Of a stretch of 64,000 bases of DNA, positions 51,870-63,229 are shown piece after piece (the stretch's first letter is position 1; each line of letters opens with the position of its first letter). The stretch is taken from the NCBI GenBank assembly GCA_958298945.1, contig OY282609.1, positions 31,965,212 through 32,029,211 on the forward strand, given 5' to 3'. The notes beneath the pieces were generated by a model. The model was not told the origin of the DNA, did no database searches, and saw only the letters and a list, made by a program, of their open reading frames with translations. A program made the position numbers and the translations under genes. Origin of the DNA: Atherix ibis (taxonomy: Eukaryota > Arthropoda > Insecta > Diptera > Athericidae).

Positions 51870-53638
51870 TTCTGAAGAGATTTAGACTGAGCGGAAGGAA
51901 GGTTCCCGGGAAAAAAAACTCCTAAAAAGGAAAATATCTCACAAACGGAAATATTTCTGGAAAGACTGAAAAATTGACCTTTTGCTTCACAGCTTTTTTT
52001 TTACAAAAAAAAATAAATTATAGAAAAAAAAATTAATTTATAAATATTGCCGTTTTTTTTTTTAATATAAAAATCCAATTTTGAATATTTCTTAAAAGCA
52101 AAAAAAAAAAAAAACAGAAAAATCAAAGAAAAAATGGCAGAAAAGAGTTATAACCAAAAAAATTAAGAGACAATCAAAATTTCGCTCACCAATAAGAATT
52201 CTCTCAACTCGAGTGGTGGACAAAACAGAAAACAAACAAAAAATTTCGTTTAATTTCGAAACGTCACTTGTAACGCATCTGGGCTATTAGCTAGAATGGT
52301 ACAGAACTATAAGAAGCCGGTGCGATGGCATAATAACATTGAGCGAGGATTGAAGAAAATCGTTTGAGAAAAGAGAAAATAAAATGTGTGCAGGGGGTCC
52401 TTCTTATATGTTGTGTTAAACGGTGTCAAGAGAGACACAGGCGAAATGTCAAAACACATACGAAGAGAACAAACAGAAAATGTTAGCGAATGCATCGTCA
52501 CAGATCATAAAAGAGAAGGAAAAAATAAAATTACTCTGAAATTTTCACTATTTAACAAACAAAAAAAATAATAGCAGATAACTAATTTTTCACTCACTCT
52601 TATTGCTGAGTGGTTCGTTTTTCTCTCCCGTAAACGTCATGAATACATTTGCCTGCCAGTACAACGTGCAGAGGAACTCGTCGATTCGCCGTACCGAAAA
52701 TTACAAAACAAAATAATTCCCTACTCTTTCATGATGAATTGCATTTTTTGTGAGAGAACAGCGGATTTTTACTCGATTTATTTCGAATGTGAAGAGTAGT
52801 AGAATATTTTGTCGCCATTTCTGATAATTGCCCTTTTTTTTTGACTTCTCCGCGCAATTGTTTTGAGTCACAAATTTTCTTTTTAATTATTTGAAGAATT
52901 ATATATAAATTTTCTCTTTTACCACAATGCCTTTAAATTAATTATTGTTTCTCTATAAAATTTTGTATTTGATTCTTTTATCAATAATACTTTTTAGATG
53001 GCATATATTTTTGCTATTTGCTTGGTTCTCTTAAAATTTTCTCTTTAGTATCTTAACTTCAAAATAGTGAATATACGCTAAATAATGCCTTTAGTAAGTC
53101 GATTCTTATGAGAATTATATGAGAAAATTCCGTTTATTCTCTTCTTTCTTGTGCAATTGTAATAATGAATTTGTTTGCTGTCTTCTTTTTTACTTCTTAT
53201 TTATTTTTTCGCTTCTATTATAGTTTTATTTTTATCCTTTTCTGTGTGCGTATGTGTGTGTGTATTGTGCAATTAAACTTTTTTGTTTTGAAAAAAAAGG
53301 AAACAAATTACAAAAATTGAGGAAAAATTAAAATTTTTAGTAAAAAAAACTGAAAATTGAAAGAATTTTTAGGACACCTTAAAAAAAATTACAAATTTTA
53401 ATAAAATTATGTGAAAAAAAGCTTAGCATTTTTTTTTCTCCAAAACTATGTTCACAAATTATCACAGGTTTTCTGTAAAATTTACATAATTAAAAAGTAA
53501 TATTTTGCACAAATTTTGGGAAATTTTGTTTTTTCAAAAAAAAAATTCACACTTAAAACTATTTAAAATAATTAAAAATTTGAAAAATATCAAAATTTGT
53601 TAAAAGTTGTCGTAAAATTCAAAGAAAAAAACATTATA
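51870..53638. other. AT-rich intergenic sequence, no gene seen
   Basis: The part at 52200-52760 is somewhat less AT-rich and may be a leader or promoter of a neighbouring gene. No coding frame or element is recognised. Confidence 0.4.
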
Positions 53639-54876
53639 ACAGGTGTATAAGCTTAAATCCGCTGTTTTTCGTCAAAACAAAACCCAAGTTTTTTTCATAG
53701 AAAGTAAAAACAAATTTATTCAAAGTAGTTGCCCTCGCCCTCGCTAGCTACACTTTTTTCCCATCTCTCGGGCAATTTGTGGATACTACGACAAAAAAAT
53801 TCCTTCTCTTTCGACGCAAACCACTCATCAAGCCATTTTCGGACGTCTTCGTAAGGATCGAGCGCGTGGCCCATCGACGAAAACCGGTGGTAGTCGGAAG
53901 GGGCCAGGTCTGGTGAATAAGCGGGGTGGGGTAGCACCTCCCAGTTGAGTGTCTCCAAGTAGTTTCGGACCATTTTTGACGTGTGCGATGGTGCGTTGTC
54001 GTGGAGAAAAATCATCTGTCATGTCTTTGTTGATAATCCGTCCTTTTTTCACGCAAACACGGTGCAATTTGATCAGTTATTGGTGGTAGCGGTGGGCATT
54101 GACAGTTTCACCAGGTTTCAACATTTCATAGTAGACGACACCCTGCTGATCCCTTGTTTTTAGGGAAGATGTTGATGGTTGGCCGGGATCAACCCACGAT
54201 TTCTTGCGCTTAGGATTCTCGAAATATATCCACTTTTCATCGCCTGTCACATTCCGATGCAGGAACGACTTTCTTTTTTGTCTGGCAAGCAAGATTTCGC
54301 ATGTGTTTTGGCGTCGCTCCATCTGCCTATCGTTCAATTTATGCGGCACCCATTTTCCGATCTTTTCAATCTTCCCCATGGCACACAGACGCATGGAAAT
54401 AGCTGGTTGAGTAACACCCAATTGCTTCGCGAGCTTTTTTTGCGATTGGGTATCGTCTTAGTCCAAAAGAGCCTGCAATTGATGGTTCTCAACTTTCCTA
54501 GACCGATTTTGACGTTTCTTGTCCCACCAGTCAAAATTGCCATTTTTGAACCGACGAAACCAATCTCGGCATTTTGTTTCCGATAAAGCACTGTCACCAT
54601 ACGCCTGTATAAGCATTCGATGCGATTCGGCAGCCGATTTCTTCAAATTCAAGCAGAAAAGCAGAGCTTCCCACATATGCTCTTTTTCTGGCACAAAACT
54701 AGACATGATTACCAAAGGAAAAAAGTATATTATTGTACGAAATTGGTGACAATATGCATTGATTAATGTTGACAGATGTCAAACTCATAAAAAAAAGTAT
54801 GGCGTGCTTATGGTAGCTTAATACGCTCACACACGCCATCTATGACCAAACAGCGAATTTAAGCTTATACGCCTGG
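53639..54876 (-). mobile_element. Mariner (mauritiana-like, DD34D), full-length pseudogene
   Basis: Both terminal repeats are present. The minus-strand transposase runs MSSFVPEKEHMWEALLFCLN (from about 54703) to VASEGEGNYFE (about 53720). It includes TGDEKWIYFENPKRKKSWVD, LHDNAPSHTSKMVRN and LAPSDYH. An internal deletion removes the residues between SLK and QQGVVYYEML, and there are a stop after ALLD and several frameshifts. The flank beyond 54877 equals, inverted, the left flank of the copy at 31672. Confidence 0.92.
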
Positions 54877-55060
54877 TAATTGACAGCAATTTACAAAATT
54901 TTTTTTATATACGATTTGGGGCATAAAAGTAAAGAGACAGATTTTTATTTTATTTATATACTTCAATATTATCCCATTCAAAGTATTGGGTTGTCCCGAA
55001 AGTAATTTCGTTTTTTTTTATAAAAATGAAAGACGATTTTCTATTTTTATCCAATATATA
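54877..55060 (-). mobile_element. Shared flank plus 3' end of the mellifera/irritans-type mariner
   Basis: 54877-54985 is the reverse complement of 31563-31671. 54985-55060 carries the TTGGGTTGTCCCGAAAGTAA terminus and about 70 bp of the 3' end of the element at 30394-31563. It then breaks off into a rosa-type fragment. Confidence 0.8.
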
Positions 55061-55089
55061 TATTCAACTTGAAGAAGATCCGTTTTTTT

Positions 55090-55625
55090 TTTATTGGAGC
55101 AAAAAATTGCGTTCAGCGACGAATATCATTTCTGATTGAATGGGTATGTGAATAACTAAAATTATCCAAGAAAAATGCACTGTTTGGTGCGATCATCGGT
55201 CTGTATTTCTTTAAAGATGACGCTGGTCGGAACGTTACCGTCAATGGCGCCCGCTATCGCTCGATGATTTTTTTGTTGGCTCAAAATGCAAGAACTGCCT
55301 CTGGTCGGCATGTGGTTTTAGCAAAACGGCACCACATGCCACACAGCACTTGAAACAATCGACATATTATCTCACGTTTCGGACCAGTGAGTTGTCCACT
55401 TAGATTGTGCGATTTGACGCCTATAAGCTATTTTTTATAGGGCTATGTAAAGTCACTCGTCTATGCTGATAAACCAGCGTCACTTGCAGCCTTTAAAGAC
55501 AACATTACACGTGTCATTACCGAGATACCAGCCGAGATGTTCGGAAAAAGTGCTTCAAAATTGGTTCTCTCGCATGGATCACATAAAATGTAGTCGTGGC
55601 CAACATTAACATGAAATAATCTTTA
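55090..55625 (+). mobile_element. rosa-type transposase fragment, C-terminal two thirds
   Basis: Frames in order give FSDEYHF..NGYVNN (first Asp), YRSM-like RYRSMIF, GMWF-QNGTTCHTALETI (the second Asp is replaced by Asn), CDLTPISYFL.GYVKSLVYADKPASL and ITEIPAEMF. It belongs to a sublineage different from 49007-50309. Many frameshifts. Confidence 0.75.
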
Positions 55626-55629
55626 AAAA

Positions 55630-57000
55630 GCGCAAATGGCCAGCATTGATTTACCGATTCAACACATTTGCAATTTGTCTTTGGTTTTTCTTTTTGGAAA
55701 TTTCAAAACCAAACACTTAAAAAATCACCCGTTATTTGGTTTAGGAAAAAAAGTTCCAATCAATAGACTCGTTATAAGTAGAAAATTATGGTTAATGGTA
55801 ATAATTATCCTTAAAATTTAAATCAAACCGTTAATAGTCAAAATCGTGTGCACAAAAACAGAATTTGGGTGTTTTCTGTTTTAAAAGGAAAATAAATTAG
55901 AATTTATTTTCCTTTTAAATTGAAAAAAAAACCAATCAATTTAAAAGGAAAATAAATTCTAATTAAAGGCAACTGAAGAAAAATGTCAAAAAAGTGAAGG
56001 TTTCTTCTTCTTCTTACTTTGGTATTAAAAATTCTAAGAAATTACGACATCGTCAAAGAATTGTCTATTAAAGAACCCCCACCACCGCCGCTACCACTGC
56101 CGGCAGCCAGCATCGCCATCAGCAACACCAACCAAACCACCAAAAACCAGACGGCATATTTTCTCGATGCGAAAGCAAATTTTTCTACTCTCATTTTTAT
56201 TACTCTTTAAATTTCGCTCTTCAATAAATTACTAAATCCCCTCTGTCCCCACCATCAAATATAAATCTTTCAGCCTTTTTTCTCCGATAAGAAAAGAAAA
56301 TGAATTAATTCACCTTAAAAAATTTGATTACTTTCGAAAATTCATATTTTTTCTAAATAATTTTGAGTGAATTTTTAATTTTTATTAAAAAAGAGAAATT
56401 CTGATCATTTCGGTCTTCTTATCAGTAGTGTTTTTTCCCCTCCACCCAAATAGAAGACATACATTATTTCTCCGATTCTCTTATTTATTAGTTATTTTAA
56501 TTAATTCTTATATTTTCTAAAAAAAATTCGGCGAAATTGGAAAATAACAAAATTCAAATCAAATTCGGAAATGGAAATAATTTTATTGCTTAGAAATGGA
56601 AAAAATCAAATCTTACGGAAATGATTAAATCGAGTTCGGTTTGGATCCGAAAATTACCGACCGTTCGTCGCTCTTCTTTAGGACACAATCTTTAGCGTTC
56701 ACAACGTCTCTTTCGCTCGTTTGAAGATTTAATGAGTTTTTTCTGAATGCTCACACGTTTCTCATATTCTTCTTGTTCTTTTGTCTCTGTTACTCGTAGT
56801 GCACGCTACATTGGGGTAATCTAGCTGATCACTTAAATTTTTGTGCGCGTGAATTCACTCTCTGAGGGGAACCAGAGAACGAAATTCACTTTGTCGAAGC
56901 GCAAAAACACACACACGCGTGCACACCTGATGAGGAGTACGCTATACGCACACACACACATCTATGCGAATTTGCGAATTTGTACAAATAAATAAAAATA
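55630..57000. other. AT-rich intergenic sequence with CA repeats at the end
   Basis: A palindromic pair around 'AAAAGGAAAATAAATT' lies at 55885-55965. Short CA runs lie at 56908-56960. The block 56640-56940 is less AT-rich and might hold a promoter, but nothing coding is seen. Confidence 0.4.
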
Positions 57001-57019
57001 GTGCTAAGGACCTATGCAA

Positions 57020-58810
57020 GGTCGATGGTTTCGGTCGTTGATTTTTGCAAACGAGCATCGAAATTGAGCGCCGCAATTGTTGTTGCGGTGCGATCGTCGC
57101 TGCAAGCGATTGACGACGTGCGGTTGCGGTGCGTTCGAATGAGTTCCGTGTTGCGTTTTTTATGCGGTCACATTTAGTTTCTGTTGTTTTTGTATACTTT
57201 TTGGGTGGTTTTTTTTGGAAATTTTTATCTATTTTTTTGGTCGACTTTCGTTTTGTGTTTGTTTGCATTTTGCAGATTTCAAAAATATTTATGATCGAAA
57301 TTTTAATTTTTTTTTTTTACAGAAGATTGCAATTTTTTTGTTAAAAATTTCGATTATTTTACTGATAATATTTTTGTCATTACACTATTCGTGGTAAAAG
57401 TGGCGTCTTTGTAGATTGATCTGGAAACTTTATCGACATCCAATCTAACGAAAGATCTACTGGGGTTGTATGATTATTACCTAGCCTTGATAAGAAAAAA
57501 CCATTTTTATGTGTAAAAATCATTTTATATTTGAACGTAGTCTCCTTTTGGCTCGATAAACATTTCGGTCGTTGATTTTTGGAAACAAACATCGAAATTG
57601 AGCGCCATCAACCGATAGACGACGAGCGGTTGCAGTGCGTTCGAATGCGTTCCCCGTTGCGTTTTTTATGCGGTCACATTTTTTTTGTGTGAATTTAGTT
57701 TCTGTGGTTTTTTGTATACTTTTTGGGTAGTTTTTTTAAAAAAAATAATTTGTTTTCTATATTTTTTTGGTCGACTTTCGTTTTGTTTTTGTTATATTTT
57801 TTGTTGTTGGTATTTGGAATATTTCAAAAATATTTGTGATCGAAATTTCAACTTATTTTTTTTAACAGAAAATTGCAATTTTTCTTATAAAATTTTTTTT
57901 ATTAAAAATGTTGATTATTTTAGTGATAATATTTTTGTCATTACAAATTAGGCATGGTATATTGTTAGCTTGAATAATATATTAAATATTTTTACTATTG
58001 AGACGATTATTATTGAAGTACTAATAGTGATGAACAAAAAATATAGATTATCGAAATCCAATCTATTAAAAGATCACGAGGGATTGTATGATTATTACCT
58101 GGCCTTGATAATAAGAAAACATTTTTATGCATAAAATTCATGCCATATGTGAACGTAGTATCCTTTTGGCTCGATTAACATTTCTGGCGTTGATTTTTGC
58201 AAACGAACATCGCAATTAAGGGCCGCAATAGCGGTTGCGCTGCAAGCAATTGATGACGAGCCGTTGCGTTTGAATGCGTTCCGTTGCGTTTTCTATTAGA
58301 AAAATGCGTTTCTATTTCCTCTTCTTTTTCTATATTTGTTTTTTTAAATTTTTATCTATTGTATTTTCTTTTGTAATTTTTTGATTGACTTTCCTTTTTT
58401 TGTTGGTATTTTGAAGATTTTTCAATTTTTCTTCTTCAAATTTTTGTCGGTAAAAGTGGAAAAAAAAAAATTTGTGATTGCAATTTTAACTTCTTTTGTT
58501 GTTTTTTTTTTTACAGAAAATTGCTATTTTTCTAGATAAAAATTGCGATTATTTTAATGATAAAATTTTTTTGTTATTTAAAATAGATTAAAAATTTCTA
58601 CAATTGAGTTCGCGTTATTCATGTACTTTTGAGTTATGGTGCTAAAGAAAAAATATAGATTATCGAAAGATCTTTAAATTCTGGAAACTTCATCCAATTT
58701 ATCGAATGATCTGCTGGGTGTTGTATGATTATTACCTGGCCTTCGTAAGAAAAAAACATTTTTATGTATAAATTCATTTTATTTTTGAACGTAGTCTCCT
58801 TTTAGCTCGA
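57020..58810 (-). repeat. Triplicated mariner 3'-end unit, about 540-620 bp each
   Basis: The segment 'GTATGATTATTACCTGGCC'...'GAACGTAGTCTCCTTTTGGC' appears at about 57465, 58088 and 58718. The linked GC-richer segment 'AAATTGAGCGCC...GCGGTTGCGGTGCGTTCGAA' appears at about 57060, 57597 and 58210. The last unit runs directly into decayed transposase codons at 58800, so the unit is a transposon 3' end that was tandemly amplified. Confidence 0.75.
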
Positions 58811-59460
58811 TAAACTCAGTTCAAAGTTTTTCTCACTTAAAAATACGATCTCTCCAAACCTTTCAAATAGTCGGTTGTTTTTGAAAATTATCTCATAGGC
58901 AATAATCGATGGGGGCTAAATGTGGCAAACATGGTGGATGCAAAAGCAATTCCTATTCTAACTCATAGAATTTTGCCATGGTCTTGATGCAAGATAATTT
59001 GTTTATTCACCAGATGCAAACGTTTCGTCTTGATTTCATTATTCAACTGGTTGAATATTACTATTTTGTTACTATTTTCTCCCTTTTGAAGATAGTTGAT
59101 GAAGATTATACCGTGTGCGTTACAGAAAACAGTAGCCATAAACTTTTCTAGCGATGAAAGTGTTTTTGTCGTTTTTGGTGCGCCATCAGTAGTAGAAAAC
59201 CATTGTTTTGACTAAACTTTGGTTTATAATGTCTAATGGTAACATATGAATATACACAAAATAGCATGTAAGATTTTGCCAACAACTTCATTTGATCTTA
59301 TAAACTTTCAAGGTTCTTTTAAAACAATATCGTCAATTAGTTTAATTATTTCTAATGTGGTGATTTGAATTGGATGAACCTGGGGACGCTTTTCATCAAA
59401 AATGCGAAGGTGCACAATACCATAAACTTTTTTGAAATTATAGAATTTTTTTTACATTGT
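58800..59460 (-). mobile_element. Decayed mariner-type transposase
   Basis: Minus-strand frames give, in order, FDEKRPQVHPIQITTLEII, MATVFCNAHGIIFINYLQKG, NNEIKTKRLHLVNKQIILHQD (second Asp) and ATFSP/LAPIDYCL (third Asp region). This is the standard mariner order of HTH linker, WDAxGIIFIDYL and QDNA blocks. Numerous frameshifts, stops and likely missing N-terminus. Confidence 0.75.
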
Positions 59461-59789
59461 TGTAAAATTACAAAAGCTGTCCACATTAAATGGTTGTCAC
59501 TGGCAAATTAAATAATGCAGTTGCTTAAAAATTGGATAGGATTTTTGTGAAAGGTTACATTTACGCAAAATAGAGTTTTTTTTAATAGTAGAAGCACCAT
59601 CTATTGTCGAGGCCAACTATTAATCGTACCGCCTCTTGTATCAATCACAGAAGTTTCAAGGAAAACCAACAAAAAAAAATATTCAACGATTAGCAAAAAA
59701 TTACAACCTGAGGAATATTATGAATTTTAGTTTGGAAAAAATATTACCCACTATCAAGTTTAAGGATATTATTTCTGTTATAGAAAATC

Positions 59790-59960
59790 TCTTTTAGGTT
59801 TTTTTTTATACTGGTACACGCACTTCCAGTATTGAAGATAAACTTTAGGCCGATTTTGATCGTCATATAAATTGGAAGAAGTGCACGATAAGTTGCAATA
59901 AAAGAATGATTATTTTGATGAGAAGATTCGATAATTTCCAAGCCATGTAGATGCGTGTGT
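59790..59960 (-). mobile_element. rosa-type N-terminal fragment
   Basis: The minus-strand frame LEIIESSHQNNHSFIATYRA is a clear relative of LQIIQFYYQNNRSPIATFRA at 49140-49200. No other part of the element is attached. Confidence 0.65.
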
Positions 59961-61060
59961 CTTCCAAGAAATGAATTGGAAAACTGACAATAACAGAAGA
60001 TTTTCTTACTGGGAACACCATCGTCCATTTGAAAACACCTTACCATTACCCAGGGTTTTCTGTGGGGTAAAAAATACTGCGCAAGTGATAACAGCACAAT
60101 CTGTATTGCCGGTTTAGGTAATAAATTTCTATGGAAGAATTTCCAAATTTTATTGTTTTTAAGGATTTTGTGAAAAAAAGAAGAGCAAAAACCGAACGAA
60201 AATAGTCGCAACTTCTCTTACGGATAGTGCGACCGTGCGTGCTTCAAAAATCCGTAGAGAAATTTTACCATTTCTCCATTTGCTCTTAAATGAATTGATC
60301 TTTTTCTCTCTCCCAAACCAAAGTCGCACACTATTAATTCTCCCATGTTCCATTTCAATGTATCCAATCGCGATATGATCTCATCGTGATCCTCTTCTCT
60401 GCCCACAATCAATAATAATAAAGTAGAAGAAAAAAAAATCTTCCCGTAAAAAAAGAAAAACATTCGAAAAAAGTTTTTTTTTCTTCTTAAACAAATTTTC
60501 GTCTACCACAATTTCATTATTTCGCGGTTCCGCAAGCTCTTTTTCAAAGCTTATCATTTCTATTTTTTTTTTTTTTGGATTACTTTCATAATAAAAAGAA
60601 AACTAAAACTCGCACTATTTCCGTTTTTAGTTTTTCTAAATTTTCTATTTTTATCAAAAAAGAAGCGGCCATCCAAATTTGTATTCTCTTTGAAATTTGG
60701 TTTATTTTTAAAATCACACAAATTTAGAATAGAAAACGAACAGGCAGCAAGAAAATCACCACACTTTTAGCATGATTAGTCATTGGGGCTATTAAAAACG
60801 AATCTAAATAAACAAAAAAATAATAAACATAAAAGAGAAAATGGAATGCGAAAGGCTAAATTTTTGGCATAATTCAGTGTTGCCTGGAAGAGTGTTGTTT
60901 GGTTTTCTGAATTATTTTATTTATTTTTCTATGTATTTTCGTTTTTTTATTTCAATTAAAATATTAGTTTTTGTGAGAAGAAAAAAAAATGTTTATAAAA
61001 CTTAAATTGTTAGAGAAATTTCTTCTTAAATTTAAAATAACAATTTTTATTTTTGATTAG
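59960..61060. other. AT-rich intergenic sequence
   Basis: No coding region or element is recognised. Chance frames only. Confidence 0.4.
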
Positions 61061-61069
61061 ATTAGCTGA

Positions 61070-61225
61070 GATCCCTTCAACGTTGCTATGAAATTCTTCG
61101 TATCAGAAATTTGATAGAAAATCTCTAATATTCCGTTATATCCCACATTAATGATAGTGTACCACAAGGTAGCATCTTTGCTCCTATTCTTTACAATATG
61201 AACACCTAAAATATATGCACACAGT
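61070..61225 (+). mobile_element. Trace of a non-LTR retrotransposon reverse transcriptase
   Basis: The frame at 61153-61203 reads DSVPQGSIFAPILYNMNT, the conserved VPQGS.L.P.LYN motif (block between fingers and palm) of Jockey-like reverse transcriptases. Only about 150 bp is recognisable. The FADD catalytic block is absent. Confidence 0.6.
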
Positions 61226-61761
61226 CAGTAAATGGTCTAACAATAAAATTAAACTCACCAAAATCACAGATTCTGAATTTTAATTTTAAACTAAATTTTT
61301 TCTTATCAATTTTGATTTAATTGAACTTTTTGCTTTTGTTGAATAATATTAAGTCCGGAATAAATCTAAAAATACACGTTAATTAATAAAAGAATTTATC
61401 TCAAATTGTTAATTCACCCAAAAGAAAAATTACCACCTCACACACACACGGACAATATAGCGAACAAGCTGACATTTTCACCTTCTTCGGCGTAAGAACC
61501 ACAATTCCACGAAATTCACCAACAGCAATTTTTGGCCCAAGCAATTGAGAAAATATCAAAAATTCGTTGGTTTTTTTTTGTCTCTGCTATCAAAATGTGT
61601 ATTTTTGATATTTTTTATAGTTGGTCATAAAATGAAAATTTAAAAAAAAATTAGCTTTAAAATTTTTTTGTTGTGTTAAAAAATTTGCAATTTGGATTTA
61701 CAAACTTTTAATTTTATTAAATATTTTTTTTTAAAAACTAATATTTTTAAAAACTTTTTCC

Positions 61762-61790
61762 GGGGGGAAGGGGGGGGGGGGTGGTTGTGG
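61762..61790 (+). other. G-run, possible quadruplex former
   Basis: A G6 run, AA, then a G run of about 11-12, then TGG and TGTGG, in an AT-rich region. Confidence 0.6.
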
Positions 61791-62955
61791 ATATGTGTTG
61801 TTTACTGGGATTTTTTTTTTCGAAAACTTTTCTACCAATTATTTGGGCATTTTTTTTTATAATTAGCCTTAAAAATTTTTTGTTGTGTTAAAAAATTTGC
61901 ATTTTGAATTTACAATTTTTTTGTTTTTATTAATAATTTTTTTTAAAACTAATATTTTCAAAAAACCCCTTCACTGCAAAAAGATTTACAATTTTTAAAA
62001 ACTCACCAAAACAGCCTTTTTTTCTTTCCGCCATTTTGTTATGTTCCCTCCCACAGAGGATTTTTCTACGCAGCCAAACTGGTAATTTGTTCCCTTATCC
62101 TTTATGCCGACTGTAAATTATTAACATTTTTTTTTCTATTATTCGTAAATTCAAAAATTTTGAATTATTTTTAATCATTAATTTTTATTTATTAAATTTT
62201 TTGATTTTTTCTACACTTTTAGAGATTTTTTCAATTTATATTATAAAAATTTTGATATTTAAAATAATTACTTTTATTTTGGTTTCATTTTTCTATTATA
62301 GAAATAGAATTTTACCATTTTTAACGAAAAACTTTCCGCCATTTTCTTTTCTTTTGTGCGGCAAATTCTTCGCCATTTTTAATTTTCCACAATTATAAAT
62401 TTTCGCACATTTTCTTATATAAAAAAAAAACCATTTTTTTCTTATTTTTATTTAAATTAAAGGCTTTACCTTTTTTTTGTTAATACCAAAAATAAATATC
62501 TTCACTCCTTAAGCTGATCAAATGTTGTTTTTTTTTTCACTGAAATTTTACACATTATTTCTAATAAATACAAAAAGAAATAAGGGAAATTAAAAACTAA
62601 TATTTTCAAAAAACTCTTAACTGCAAAAAGACTTCAAAATAAAATAGAAACAATTCACGAATGCCTTTGTTTCGGCGCAATTGACTCAATTCCTACTCAT
62701 CATAACGACAGTATTTGGCGAATTTCCGCCATTTTGTCATGTTCCCGAAAAGGATTTTTCTATGCACCCAAATTGGTAATTTGTGTCCGTGTCCTTTATG
62801 CACCGTTCCGAGAAAAGTCTGTACTGTAAATTATAAACGTTTTTTTAAAGAAAGAAAAAATTTCTATTAATCGTAAATTGTGTAAACTTTTTTTTTATTT
62901 TTTTTATTTTTACAGATTTTTACAACTACAACATAGTAATAAGAAAATTTTGAGC
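61790..62955. other. AT-rich sequence with a diverged duplicated segment
   Basis: The phrase 'CGCCATTTTGT.ATGTTCCC' with 'AGGATTTTTCTA.GCA.CCAAA' and 'TGGTAATTTGT' occurs at 62029-62110 and 62727-62805. This is an old duplication with a spacing of about 700 bp. No gene is seen. Confidence 0.5.
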
Positions 62956-62959
62956 AATA

Positions 62960-63190
62960 GTATTAATTAGCTTGAAAGCTTGTGGGGAGTAAACATCCAA
63001 CGAGCTTTGGTTTCCACGTCATAACCATAAACATATGATTCGTCACCAGTTATAATCCTTTGGAGCAAATTTAGGTCGTCGCGGACGGAGTCCAATGTTA
63101 ATGCGATGCTGTTTTTGGTCGACGAGCCAAAACACGTGCAAGCAAAGCAGCTGTCAAAAATTAACTGAACATTCAAAATGGCCGAACTTA
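62960..63190 (-). mobile_element. Mariner fragment around the first catalytic Asp
   Basis: The minus-strand frame reads LDSVRDDLNLLQRIITGDES and YVYGYDVETKARW. It is preceded by a segment (about 63100-63180) nearly identical, inverted, to 28235-28340. Same family as the short element at 28161-28504. Confidence 0.8.
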
Positions 63191-63229
63191 TCGGCATTAC
63201 TGAGAGACATGAGTCCCAACATAACAAAA

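Noticed and set aside
55885..55965. Palindrome-like AAAAGGAAAATAAATT repeats as a regulatory hairpin
   Set aside because: Low-complexity A/T sequence. Pairing is expected by chance in such DNA and no gene is nearby.
57129..57951. Phe-rich plus-strand frames at 57.1-58.0 kb
   Set aside because: They lie in the triplicated non-coding mariner tail and reflect T-rich sequence.
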